Positions 46,301-54,500 of a stretch of DNA of 64,000 nt are shown here, piece by piece. The notes under the pieces were generated by a model. That model saw only the letters and a list, made by a program, of their open reading frames with translations. It was not told the origin of the DNA and made no database searches. The first letter of the stretch is position 1, and the number at the start of each line of letters is the position of its first letter. The stretch comes from Streptomyces sp. PsTaAH-137 (GTDB taxonomy: Bacteria; Actinomycetota; Actinomycetes; Streptomycetales; Streptomycetaceae). The stretch covers positions 1-64,000 of the forward strand of contig NZ_QLLY01000003.1 of the NCBI RefSeq assembly GCF_003259365.1, written 5' to 3'. Position numbers and translations under genes: made by a program.

Positions 46301-49300
46301 ACCCGGATGTCCTGGTGGAAGACGGACTTGCCCGCGCCGAACCCGGCCAGGGCGTCGAGCGGGCCCGGGGCGTGCCGGGTGAGGTCGCCCGTCGCGTTCC
46401 CGGTGCCGAGGGCGTCCGTGTGCGGGGTGGCGGGCGGGGTCAGCGCCACGTCGTCGCCGCGGAAGAGGGCGTTGAGGCCGGCGAGGGAGACGCTGCTGCC
46501 GTCCAGGGCGGGCGGTGCGACCTTCCCGAGCGCGTTGCCGCCGGTCGGCTGGACGGCCGGGGGCACCTCGACGTGCGTGCCCGACGGGACGCCGGTCGCG
46601 GCGGGGGCGGTCACCGGGGGCGTCGCCTGTGCGGCGGTGGCGGGCAGGGGCGTCGGGGCGACGTGCGGTGACACGATCGCCGGGGTTCCGGCGGCGCCGT
46701 GCGCGTCCACCGTGGGCACGTCGACGGTGTGCGCGGCCGAGCCGTTCGGCACCGGGGAGGTGGTGTGGAGGTCGGCGGTCTGGCCGCCCGGGGTGTGCAG
46801 GTCTCCGGCGGGGACCTTGAACTCGGCGCCGGGCGCGGCGCCGTTGAACGACGGTGTGTCGAGGTGCCCGGCACCGGAGGCCGCGCCTGCGACGCCGCCC
46901 GCCGTCGAGGGGTTCACGGCGGGCGGGGTGACGGCAGCGCCGGTGACGCTCGGGGAGGCGACGTGCCCGACACCGGACGCGCCCACCCCGCCGACCGAAG
47001 GGACGGACACCGCCGAGGTGTTGACGGCGGGCGGGGTGACGGCCGCGCCGGTGACACTCGGCGCGGCGATGTGCCCCACACCCGAAGCGTTCACACCACC
47101 CACCGAAGGCACCGACACCGACGAGCCGTTGACCGCAGGCGGAGTGACCGCCGCACCCGACACACCCGGCGCCGCGATGTGCCCCACACCCGAGGCGCTC
47201 ACACCACCCACCGAGGGCACCGACACCGTCGACGTGTTCACGGCGGGCGGGCTCACGACCGCGCCCGTCACGCTCGGCGGCGTCAGGTTCGCGATGTTCA
47301 CCGCCGGTGCCGTCGGCGGCGCGAGGTTCACCGACGGTGCGCCGCCGAGGCCGCCCGTGCTGACGGCGGTGACCGGCGGCACCTCCAAGTGGGCCGCACC
47401 CGGGGCGAGATGGGAGAGCGCGGGCATGGAGATCGGGGTCGTGGCGGCGTTGAGGCCGCCGACCGGCACGGTCAGGCCCTCTCTGCCGATCAGGCCCGTC
47501 GCGCTCGGCAGGTCCGTGATCTGCGACCCCAGCGAGGGCAGGTCCACGTGGGTGAGGTTCGTGGAACTCATGTGCAGCGCGGGGGCGTTCAGCGAGGAGA
47601 TCGCCGGTGCCACGTTCGGCACGTTCGCCGACAGGCCGCCGGGGACCATGTTCCCCCCGAACGCCACCGAGTGCGCCGGGGTGATCGCGCCGAGCGAGGG
47701 CAGCTGCACGCCCCCGGCCACGGCCCCGACGTGCGGCACCGAGCCGAGCCCCGCGACGGCCCCGACCTGCGGCGTCGAGACCGCCGGGGCGCTCACCGCG
47801 CCGATGCCCGGGGTGGCCGTCGAGCCCAGGCCCGGCATCGACACCGACGGGACGCTCACCGCGCCGACGGCCGGCGCCGCCCCGGGAGTGAGGCCGGCGA
47901 CGTCCGGCGCGGCGCTGATGCTCTGCACCGGGCCGAGGGTCGGCAGCGGCATGTTCAGCCCGCCGCCGGAGACGCCGAGCGCGCCCACCGAGGGGATGTC
48001 CACGATCTTCGTACCGACGGAGGGCGGGGCCAGGTCGAAGGAGACGCCGAACTGCGGCAGCGAACCGAAGTTGACCGCCACGGGCATCGCGTTGCCGACG
48101 CCGCCGCCGAAGCCCGGCAGGCCCCCGCTCGGCACCAGGTTCATCGACGGCAGGTCCACGCCGTGCAGGCCGACGTTGCCGATGTTCACGCCCATGTCGG
48201 CCGCGGCTCGGGTGGGCGGGGTCGCCATGCCGCCCAGGCCGATGTGCGGCAGGCTGGTGAGCGCCGTGCCGGGCGTGAAGAGCGTGAACCCGGAGGCGAC
48301 CCCGCCGGAGACCTTGCTGGCCGCGCCGATGAACTCGCCGTTGACGAAGGCCCCGTAGCGGTACATGCCGAAGATGCCGCGGTCGATGAAGCCGATCTTC
48401 ATCGCCAGGGCCAGGCCGCCGCCCATCTCGTCCGCCGCCACCGGCAGGAAGAGCCGCAGGCCCTTCAGCCCGCTCAGGCCGTTGGCCATGCCGCTGCCGA
48501 AGCCCTTGATGCCGTTGATGCCGGTGGCCAGGGCGCGCAGCCCGAAGAAGGACTTGGCGCCCGCCATGTTGATGACCATCAGGTCCACGGCGGCGGGGAA
48601 GAACCCGAAGCTCTTGCCGAGCGTGGCCGGGTCGAAGCGGAGCCCGTTCAGTCCCTTGAGCCCGTTGAGACCGTTCAGGCCGGGCGAGAAGTGCAGGCCG
48701 CCGAAGCCCTTCATGCCCTTGAGGCCGTTCAGCCAGACGCTGGTGGCCTTGAAGGAGTCGTCGATGCCGAGCGTGAGGCGGCCGAAGAGGCCGAGCGCGT
48801 TCGGCCCGCCCGTCAGCAGGTTCTTGCCGCCGGCGAAGCCCTTGGTGCCGAGGCCCTTGAGGCCGCTCCAGAGCTGGCCGACCTTCAGGCCCTTGGTGGT
48901 CGGCGCGATGACGCCGAGGATCGACATGATGAGGTCGGTGACGCTGGCGTTGCCGTTGGCGAAGTCGACCGCCGTCTTGATCAGCAGCGCCACGTTGAGG
49001 GCGATGGCGAACAGCGCGACCGGGCCGCCGACGAGGATCGCCGGGATCACCAGGATCAGCGCCAGCCAGCCGAGCGCCTTCCAGATCTCCTCGCACTCGT
49101 CGATGGGCGAGGCGATGGACTCCGCCGCCGTCTCCAGCGCGCTCGCGGCCGTCTGCGCGGCCTTCTCCAGGATGTCCTTGGCGTCGTCCGCGGTGGCCTT
49201 GTGCGCGTCGCGGCCCGCGTCGTCGTCCTCGGCGAGCGCCGACGCCTGGCTCAGCGCGTCGTCGGCCCTGCGCTGCTGCTCGCGCATGACGCCCGCGTAG

Positions 49301-49575
49301 GTGCGCAGGGCGCTGCGTGCGTCCTCCTGCGCCTGCCGGAATGAGGTCACGTACTTGCGCAGGTCGTCGTCGATGATCTTCCGCAGCGCGTCGCCGGTCT
49401 TGCCGACGAACGCGCCGCCGCTGGTGTCGCGTACCTCGGTGAGCCCCTTGTCGATGACGTCGGCGAGCGTCACCAGGTCGCCCTGGGAGGCGATCACCTC
49501 GTCGATGCCCACCGGGTCGCCCGGCGTGGGATCGGAGTCCATGCGGAGGGCGTTCCAGTCTCCGGGGCGGGGCAT
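40381..49575 (-). CDS. Giant T7SS-associated protein (3064 aa), putative substrate
   Basis: The ATG at 49575 follows AGGAGG by 9 nt. Residues about 25-150 are helical with a GKTGDALRK turn, resembling the Esx/WXG100-like N-termini of T7SS-secreted polymorphic proteins. A hydrophobic segment (165-200), a Gly/Leu-repeat region (240-375), a Pro/Val/Gly/Ser low-complexity region (425-1025) with 36-aa repeats, a beta-repeat region (1100-1950) with GGGFRVED-type units, and a Trp/Asp-rich region resembling RHS/YD-type sequence (1950-2800) follow. The end is Gly/Ala-rich and hydrophobic (AFQQLAVEMGQEWIVDFVLN). No nuclease, deaminase or other toxin motif was recognised. It should be exported by, or scaffold, the EccC system, but this is inferred from context. 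Confidence 0.8.
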   Translation of the reverse strand: MPRPGDWNALRMDSDPTPGDPVGIDEVIASQGDLVTLADVIDKGLTEVRDTSGGAFVGKTGDALRKIIDDDLRKYVTSFRQAQEDARSALRTYAGVMREQQRRADDALSQASALAEDDDAGRDAHKATADDAKDILEKAAQTAASALETAAESIASPIDECEEIWKALGWLALILVIPAILVGGPVALFAIALNVALLIKTAVDFANGNASVTDLIMSILGVIAPTTKGLKVGQLWSGLKGLGTKGFAGGKNLLTGGPNALGLFGRLTLGIDDSFKATSVWLNGLKGMKGFGGLHFSPGLNGLNGLKGLNGLRFDPATLGKSFGFFPAAVDLMVINMAGAKSFFGLRALATGINGIKGFGSGMANGLSGLKGLRLFLPVAADEMGGGLALAMKIGFIDRGIFGMYRYGAFVNGEFIGAASKVSGGVASGFTLFTPGTALTSLPHIGLGGMATPPTRAAADMGVNIGNVGLHGVDLPSMNLVPSGGLPGFGGGVGNAMPVAVNFGSLPQFGVSFDLAPPSVGTKIVDIPSVGALGVSGGGLNMPLPTLGPVQSISAAPDVAGLTPGAAPAVGAVSVPSVSMPGLGSTATPGIGAVSAPAVSTPQVGAVAGLGSVPHVGAVAGGVQLPSLGAITPAHSVAFGGNMVPGGLSANVPNVAPAISSLNAPALHMSSTNLTHVDLPSLGSQITDLPSATGLIGREGLTVPVGGLNAATTPISMPALSHLAPGAAHLEVPPVTAVSTGGLGGAPSVNLAPPTAPAVNIANLTPPSVTGAVVSPPAVNTSTVSVPSVGGVSASGVGHIAAPGVSGAAVTPPAVNGSSVSVPSVGGVNASGVGHIAAPSVTGAAVTPPAVNTSAVSVPSVGGVGASGVGHVASPSVTGAAVTPPAVNPSTAGGVAGAASGAGHLDTPSFNGAAPGAEFKVPAGDLHTPGGQTADLHTTSPVPNGSAAHTVDVPTVDAHGAAGTPAIVSPHVAPTPLPATAAQATPPVTAPAATGVPSGTHVEVPPAVQPTGGNALGKVAPPALDGSSVSLAGLNALFRGDDVALTPPATPHTDALGTGNATGDLTRHAPGPLDALAGFGAGKSVFHQDIRVGMVQVSYDLQHTFTNIPHLPGVRVDVTPAAASGDGRLVDVTVRGNGSTDVRTSSFTQGDQRILRLEYDLPHGDGIRRLDFALDAAQGHRLITEEVIDVHVTGGSGTEALEMVPGGSGGLTGLGSSAGHAVVPALPVPAPLTVHVPGLTGVDLQVTAAADGARPTVTVTGAPAGHPVTAWTEQGTDGLTRLHAEWTRGVRSYRSDFTFDGTDYRFTGGEQTFALRGGHFGDSTVVLRLDAHNAPLSVRHLGSDGLPLGGGPVRLVDNGLHVPTPNGFQTHSPTTGLPTHDGLRLQGAGAEAAHLHVVGPHGGGAPLTLTDDMGAATGGTVTAPADGGGVYHVNRTGTGGLVDVHGADGAFSHQALPVTGGGLDGAFVRPADGPHGTPTLVHSDGRPFDGASVTALDGGGFRVEHGGQHLVLDAGGVHTHDAVRLTGPGGQQLFAHVPVGGHNPVAHPFTATGTPVPATNLVRHGDTLHLSQADATVTVHDVRGGDPLFTALPVHGGGLGGSLVRFGDDGLPTGLVRPDATPVHGAGVTALTGGGFRIEDGAVHIAVDVRGAVTHDVVTLRGPHGAGADTFAFTRADGTLEPHPRTGLGTDVAGHGVVRTPTGTFHVTDARGDIRVHGANGTHSFDATALHVPGLNNRLVGTVPGTAGPQLLDGTLAPVGGGHVVPQTGNAAGGFRVEDGAHHVLVDAAGDLTHQVVRLGGRNDRLAMVPAGGGLPHAVRGADGAPVPNTTLTPMPGNELRVTDATTVTVHAADGTTRLEAVRLADGTGARGTEHLQTVGVPAPRVLDAHLQPLAGHTVETLTTGEFRVTATAGDVRLFGAGGDLRATIRPADGHGLGPHVTDGVRGTTYDLAQLSDVRIGTPNASRYLVTTDGLPRVVDGNLQQVPGVQVVAHGTEFRVTDGPGARGGEFRTYEAGGRLSGERIVSIHKGAAQPNRHYDLTYPADGSTGTWQLVKQSPAGAVLPHNDRAWFESGTIGAKGLDNGRVSLVSHSGNDVYERRPLQGGTTLYAFHGTGGAGDFARTSQRGTWAEVDAGGTVVRHGTRHWGESGRSWFDVRSVNGLDVRVRHFQLNPDGGHVLGTLDNHPATQSLATGTWHRYDDTFQHLAQGTRDWGPGRGFTDRMPDPNHAGRTIVVHEKFGRFQASPHDVRRYFQLEMNADGTPKTSWVTHSPQAKETGAGKDLANGSTLEVQRLAEQRPPVNFRRFMTFDYRTNQLEHAAPWLAGDSRLQVARWTQTPAGGGAPVSGIRFTSMDSTVTDIATTPGGAHVGEVVRETRKLGSGNDLKTGDVALPTTAAHAAGVPPQPNHLPWSEGDGKLQGTRTYVNGEFQVTPGNGGRTTLWQDQFHPTRQDADWYTHGGAGDGWHVARTGLDDGSMVEFRPRPAVRPDGAAGSGDRNFRVQVHSGTGDWTRFDHQGFVLSRSDTWPTPNGAGTVEIRATGHADGTHFTWTDAHGTTGTRYTAQSRDVDRWGWDKESYQDFDNGGLLLREHRVLSDGDVVDAWRVSRDVHGVEVWNWNKIDRHGNIKDFGTGQGDRVRTWYDGNTALTSWKPGARWQDSVTSLGHDIQVIPVKQTTGAVRSFFTDQPFRVREYTANPGDAFNAHVWKEFDTGVVVREKKLLTNNTFLESEEWGKHWRQYAADGTTVINERSMSGYVWNTDAFGRTTLLDRVTPDWTHTPVGRETNFTGLANEYRGFSRMLREPNRWKFGPSVAGEATYAPFLSKAFQQLAVEMGQEWIVDFVLNLAVYGIASAVTGQPFTPMDVAKAAFGATIAAGSKGVFTTGHLIAGRGGAWKNGLSNVDAGKPYGVRPNDDSWGSEWAGNEKVMRWRSGIYDFANSSISGAVGAFASGAATAAVFGVKDADGNTVYLSGADAAAYGGAGALGGFIGGSTIGAARTLMQNNIAGRWYHRQGVMDIFVMPAIGKMIDKSFSTFFFGAQVRDWLGITAPAAPAETGGDGGGTA
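46895..47260. repeat. 108-bp tandem repeats inside the giant gene
   Basis: Three complete and one degenerate copies of a 108-bp unit, in phase with the gene (36 residues: PPAVNxSxVSVPSVGG then ASGVGHxAxPxVxGAAVT). The near-identity at DNA level (for example GTGCCCCACACCCGA at 47071 and 47179) points to recent amplification. Confidence 0.85.
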
Positions 49576-49630
49576 CGGCCGCTTCCTCCTGGGTCTTCAC
49601 CGGCACGGTCGCTTCGGTTGGCTGTCCTCA

Positions 49631-49736
49631 CCACGCACCAGGGGGCCCGGCGGTTCACCCGGGTCCCGGGAATTTTCACGAACCGCGCGGAATCCGTCGG
49701 GCCGGTCGGTGAACCGATGGGCCTCCTGGTGCGTGG
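49631..49736. promoter_or_regulatory. 29-bp inverted repeat in the divergent T7SS-like promoter region
   Basis: The left arm (49631-49659) and right arm (49708-49736) are complementary at 26 of 29 positions and are separated by 48 bp. Read towards its own gene, each arm contains GGTGAACCG, then 12 bases, then GGTGCGTGG. This gives GAAC-N17-CGT, the spacing of an ECF -35/-10 pair, about 50-75 bp upstream of each start codon. The same protein should therefore act at both promoters. Confidence 0.6.
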
Positions 49737-49783
49737 ACGGGGCGAAAGAAACCGGTGAGGCTCCGCGAGGGGAAGGCGACAAG

Positions 49784-50722
49784 GTGGCGGACTTCTCGAT
49801 CGACTACTCGCTTCTGCAGCAGGTCCAGCAGAAGATGCACTCCCTGGCGGAGCAGGCCGACTCCGGCGGCGCCACGGGCGCGTTCAAGGAGCTGGGCGAG
49901 GCGGCCGCGTCGGACCGGCGCGGCACGCTCGGCCACGCCGGGCTCTCCACCTCGTTCAACCTCTTCTACCGGCGCTCCTCAAGCCGTACCAAGGACGCCA
50001 AGGACGGTCTGAACCAGCTGGCCGACATGTTCGCCTCGGTGGCGAACACCTTCTTCGACGCCGACGCTCAACTCGCCGGATCGGCGGGGCTGATGGGCCA
50101 GAGCATCGGGCTCAGCGACTGGCGCAACGAGAAGGCGGCCCACGACGAGTGGGTCCAGGACAAGTCCGAGTGGGATTCCTACCTGGAGAAGATCGGCGCC
50201 ACCGACTACTTCGCGGAACACCCCGACGACTCGATCCGCATGGTGTGCACCAGCCCGGACGCCCCCGCCTTCTGCACCGCGTGGAAGGCCGACGACGCGG
50301 CCGGCACGGCGCCCATCAACCCCGGTGACGAGCCGCCCAAGCCCTCGGAGACCCCGCCCACCTCGTACTCGTACGAGGACAGCAAGGGCAAGGTCGACGT
50401 GACGGTCGAACTCGACGACGACAACAACGTCATGAAGGAGACCCAGAAGATCACGAGCACGGACGGCCAGTCCTACACCTCGACCACCGTGTACGACAGC
50501 GCGCCGAAGATGGTCGGTCCCGAGGGCGACCAGTTCGACGCCCGCGACTACACGATCACCACGGACTACGCCGACGGCTCCACGACCACCACCAAGGTCG
50601 TCATCGACGACGACGGCTCCGGAACGATGACGGAGACCGACGACGACGGCGAAACCACCGTCTCCACCCGCAGCGGCCCCGACGCCGACTGGGTGTCGGA
50701 GGACGACGGGGACGACGACTGA
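49784..50722 (+). CDS. Helical T7SS-associated protein with acidic beta-rich tail
   Basis: The GTG start at 49784 has GGGGAAGG upstream. Of 312 residues, 1-110 are helical (YSLLQQVQQKMHSLAEQADS, LFYRRSSSRTKDAKDGLNQL then ADMFASVANTFFDADAQLAG), similar in style to Esx-like or ESX-associated proteins. A middle region has a Cys pair (VCTSPDAPAFC). The last 130 residues are acidic and repetitive (SYSYEDSKGKVDVTVELDDD, TTTTKVVIDDDGSGTMTETD). There is no signal peptide. It is the first gene of the operon with the two Esx-size genes, so it may be a chaperone, a partner or a substrate of the secretion ATPase. Confidence 0.75.
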   Translation: MADFSIDYSLLQQVQQKMHSLAEQADSGGATGAFKELGEAAASDRRGTLGHAGLSTSFNLFYRRSSSRTKDAKDGLNQLADMFASVANTFFDADAQLAGSAGLMGQSIGLSDWRNEKAAHDEWVQDKSEWDSYLEKIGATDYFAEHPDDSIRMVCTSPDAPAFCTAWKADDAAGTAPINPGDEPPKPSETPPTSYSYEDSKGKVDVTVELDDDNNVMKETQKITSTDGQSYTSTTVYDSAPKMVGPEGDQFDARDYTITTDYADGSTTTTKVVIDDDGSGTMTETDDDGETTVSTRSGPDADWVSEDDGDDD

Positions 50723-50764
50723 CCAACCCCCGCACCCCGCTTCACCCACAGGAGAGGAACACCC

Positions 50765-51076
50765 ATGGCCGGCAACATCGCCCTGAGCTACCCCGAGATC
50801 GAGCGGGTCTCCGGCGTGCTCGACACCAGTGTCGACTCCACGCTGGTGCCGCGCATGTCCGAGGCCAAGCAGGAGGTGGAGACCCTCCTCACCAACGGCC
50901 TGGTGCTGAGCAAGTCCAGCCCCCAGCTCACCGACCAGTACAACGACTTCAACACCAAGCTCACCGACGCGATGAACGCCATCAAGTCCTTCGCCGACCA
51001 GTTCCGTCAGATCAAGACGAGCTTCGAGTCGATGGACGCCGACATCGCGGAGAAGGTCGCCAGCAGCGGCAAGTAG
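50765..51076 (+). CDS. WXG100-superfamily-like (Esx) protein A, no WXG motif
   Basis: The 103-residue protein is short, all-helical, without a signal peptide and with two amphipathic helices separated by a turn LLTNGLVLSKSS, in the position where WXG proteins have their W-x-G. The Trp is absent: the turn reads NGL. Like Esx proteins it would form a helical hairpin. GGAGAGGA precedes the ATG. The paralogous gene follows after 50 nt, suggesting an Esx-type heterodimer secreted through the EccC ATPase. The C-terminal secretion motif YxxxD/E is not obvious. Confidence 0.8.
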   Translation: MAGNIALSYPEIERVSGVLDTSVDSTLVPRMSEAKQEVETLLTNGLVLSKSSPQLTDQYNDFNTKLTDAMNAIKSFADQFRQIKTSFESMDADIAEKVASSGK

Positions 51077-51126
51077 GTCACGGCCGGCATCCCCACCCAC
51101 CCACATCAGGACGGAGAAAGAACACG

Positions 51127-51438
51127 ATGGCCAACACCGACATCTACGCCGATTACGACCAGGTGGCGACGACCGCCTCCACGATGAGCAACAAGCTCGC
51201 CGACATCTCGCACGAGCTGGCCAACCTGGAGACGACCGTCTCGGGTCTCCTCCACGACGGTCTGGTGCTCGAGAAGGCCAGCAAGGCGCTCCAGGACTCC
51301 TACGACGACTTCAGCCGCCAGCTGAAGGAGTCCTCGCAGGGCATCCAGTCCTTCGCCGACACCTTCTCCAAGATCGCCGAGGGCCTCGCGCAGGCGGACT
51401 CCGACATCACGACGTCGGTGCAGAACGCCGGGAAGTGA
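51127..51438 (+). CDS. WXG100-superfamily-like (Esx) protein B, no WXG motif
   Basis: The 103-residue paralogue of the preceding gene, with the same architecture: helix, turn LLHDGLVLEKASK, second helix (FSRQLKESSQGIQSFADTFS). The W-x-G is again replaced, by DGL. YADYDQVATTAS near the start has Tyr residues. It is preceded by GGAGAAAGAAC. It ends the operon immediately before a strong terminator. The equal length (103 aa) and tandem arrangement support a heterodimer. Confidence 0.8.
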   Translation: MANTDIYADYDQVATTASTMSNKLADISHELANLETTVSGLLHDGLVLEKASKALQDSYDDFSRQLKESSQGIQSFADTFSKIAEGLAQADSDITTSVQNAGK

Positions 51439-51444
51439 CCGCGC

Positions 51445-51487
51445 GCGAAGGGGCCGGCATCCTGGTCGAGGGTGCCGGCCCCTTCGC
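51445..51487. terminator. Strong bidirectional terminator
   Basis: The arms GCGAAGGGGCCGGCA (51445-51459) and TGCCGGCCCCTTCGC (51473-51487) form a perfect 15-bp stem with a 13-nt loop. It lies between the convergent Esx operon and the EccC gene and should stop both. Confidence 0.85.
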
Positions 51488-51510
51488 ACGTCCCGGCCGG
51501 GGCCGGTCCG

Positions 51511-54500
51511 TCAGTCGCCGAGCGTCGTGAGCGGCACCTGGACCGCGACCGCCCCGCCGGCGTCGCCGGCCGTCCAGCCGCGGCCTACCGGCAGCGCCAT
51601 CCGGACCTGTTCGGCGGAGAGCCGTACGCCGATCAGGTCGCCCTCGCCGATGCTCTTCGGGCCGAGCAGCACACCCTGACGGGCCCGGCGTGCCACGCCG
51701 ACCCAGCCCAGCGTCGACATCGACTCCGGCAGCCCGGACAGCAGCAGCCCGAGCCCGCGGTCGCGGCCCGAACTGGCCACCTCGCGCAGCACCTTGTCGG
51801 CCGCGCAGTTGAGCATCAGGTCCGCGTCGTCCACGACGACCACCGCCGGCCGGTCCCGGACCTCCTTCAGCGCGGCGGTCACCGCGTCCGCCGACGGGTC
51901 GGGATCGGGCAGCAGGTTGACCAGGTCGTGGCCCGCGAGGCCGCGCAGCGGTGAGGAGCGCGGCGTGAGGATGATCAGTGCCGTGCCGGAGAGCAGCAGC
52001 GACACGCTCATCGCCAGCAGGGTCGTGGACCGACCGGTGCGCGGCGGGCCCGCCACCACGAACGAGCCGCCGCCCTCGGCGAAGTCCACGAGCAGCGGCT
52101 CCGCCTCGTCGCCGCCCACGCCGAGCAGGGCGCGCAGCGGCTTCCGGCGCGCCTCGGGCACTCCGCCCATCGCCGACTGGAAGGTGACGCCGCCGGGCAG
52201 CGCCGCCACCCGGAACGGGCGCCGCGCGGTGGGCACCGCACGGTCCCGCTCGGTCGCCGCCTTGCCGATCGCCCGCAGCGCCGACGCCTGGTCGACGTCG
52301 GCCGCCGACTCGCCCTCGCCGGGTGCGCCGAGCAGCGCGACCTGGGTCTCGACGCCGCTGGGCGCGTGCCAGCCGCGGCCCGGCGGCACATGGGTGGGCG
52401 CCTGATTGCGGGGCATGCCCGCCAGGTTGTAGTCGCTCGGGTCGGCCTGGCGGAGCAGCAGCCTGCGGTCGTTGTGCGCCGCGAGGCGGCCGCCCAGCAG
52501 CAGCCGCTCGGAGGTGGCGATCACGTGCATGCCGGCGGCGGCGCCCTCGCGGAGCAGCCGGACCACCTCGTCGTGGAGGCGGCCGCCGTCGTAGTCGTCG
52601 AGCATGCCGCTCAGCGCGTCCCAGCCGTCGATCATCAGCAGCAGGTGCGCGGGCCGCCGGTCGGCGGGAACCCGCTGCCGCACCTCGGTGATGTTGGCGC
52701 ACCCTTCCTGGGCGATGAGGCGCTGCCGGGCGGTGAGTTGGGCGCCGAGCCGCCCGATGAGGCGTTCCAGGCGTTCGGCGTCGTGCCGGGAGACCACGGC
52801 GCCGCAGTGCGGCAGGGTCTCCAGTGCCGAGAGGCCGCCGCCGGCCGCGTCGATGCCGTAGAGGTGCAGGTCGGCGCTGGAGAGCACGTTCGCCGCGGAA
52901 CCGGCGACGGTGCGCAGCAGCTGGGTGCGGCCCGAGCGCGGCGAGCCGATGACGTAGAGGTGTCCGAAGGTGGCGAAGTCGATGGTGCCCAGGCGGCGTT
53001 CCTGCGACGAGGGCAGGTCCAGCAGCCCGTACGGGACCAGCGGCAGGTCACCGCTGGGCTCGTCCGCGGGCGGCAGTTCGCCGAGGGAGAGGTGGTCCTC
53101 CAGCGACGGGAGCCACGGGCTTGGCTGCTGCTCGAAGTCCTTCAGGCGGCCGGTCGCCTCGATGGCGGCGTCGACCAGCGCCCGGAGATCGGTGGGGCGT
53201 TCCTCGGCGACGAACAGCTCCTCGCCCTCGCTCTCCTCGCCATCGCGCGGCGGACGGCCGAGGCGGCCCCAGCTCAGCTCGGTGCCGCGCACGGTGCGGG
53301 TGTGCTCCGCGTCGGCGTCCCCGTCCTCCGCGCCGGGGCGCTCGGCGCCCACCCACGCGGTCTGGAACGGCGTCGGCGCGCCCGCTCCCCTGCGCAGCAG
53401 AGCCCGGCCCGGGGTGTGGGCCGAGATCCCGGCGGCGTCGGGGGCGTTGATGATGTCCTGGCTCTCGGAGCGGTCGGTGACCCGCAGCGCGATACGGAGG
53501 TTGGTGTTGGCCCTGATCTCGTTGGAGACCGAGCCGCTGGGCCGCTGGGTGGCGAGCACCAGGTGGATGCCGAGCGAGCGGCCGCGCTGCGCGAGGCTCA
53601 CCAGGCCGGGGATGAAGTCGGGCAGCTCGCGCACCAGCGTCGCGAACTCGTCGATGACCAGCAGCAGCCGGGGCAGCGGCGCGAGTTCCGGGTCGCGGGC
53701 GCGCTTGGCCCGGTACTCCGGGTGGTCCTTCGCACCGACCTGGGCCAGCAGCCTTTCGCGGCGCTTGAGTTCGGCGTCGAGGGAGGAGAGCGCGCGCCGG
53801 ACGAGGTGGCCGTCCAGGTCGGTGATCATGCCGAGGGCGTGCGGCAGTTCGGCGCACTCGCGGAACGCGCTGCCGCCCTTGTAGTCGACGAGGACGAAGG
53901 CCAGTTCGTCGGGCCGGTTGGCCGCGGCCAGCGAGCCGATCATCGTCTGGAGCAGTTCGGACTTGCCCGAGCCGGTCGTGCCGCCGATCAGCACGTGCGG
54001 GCCGTCGCGGACCAGGTCGACGCGGAGCGCCCCCTCGTAGCCGCTGCCGAGGGTGAACGTGGTCGACGCGGGGTGGCGGGCCCAGGCGCGCAGCAGCCGG
54101 GTGGCCTCCGGCGGCTCCAGGTCGAGCAGCGGCAGCAGCCGTACGCCGTCGGGGAGTCCGGAGTCGCTGTCGAGGGTCACGTCGCGCATCGGGGAGAGCG
54201 CGCGGGCGACTTCCTCGCACCACGCGGTGTCGACCAGGTCGGCGCGGACGTCGGTGACCGAGGGAACGCCCGAGGCGCGGACGCTGAGCCGGCTGCCGGA
54301 GGTGGTGACGACGACGTCGCACTCCTCGGGCAGCAGCCGCTCCCGCTCGTCGAGGCAGAGGCTGAAGATCCGGACCTGCGGTCCCTGGGTGAGGACCTGG
54401 ACGACGCCGGGCACGTCGCGCAGCCGTCGCGCGCCGTCCATGACGACGAGGACGTCGGGTTCGCGGGCCAGCGCGTCACCGAGCGGTGAGGCCGCCGCGG

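Noticed and set aside
40543..46671. Very long open frame of about 2000 codons on the plus strand opposite the giant gene
   Set aside because: It is antisense to a coding region with strong third-position GC bias, which keeps antisense frames open; the composition (Arg/Val/Ala/Gly-rich) and lack of a ribosome site argue against it.
46895..47260. Possible CRISPR-like array
   Set aside because: The units are 108 bp, contiguous, in-frame and coding, without spacers.
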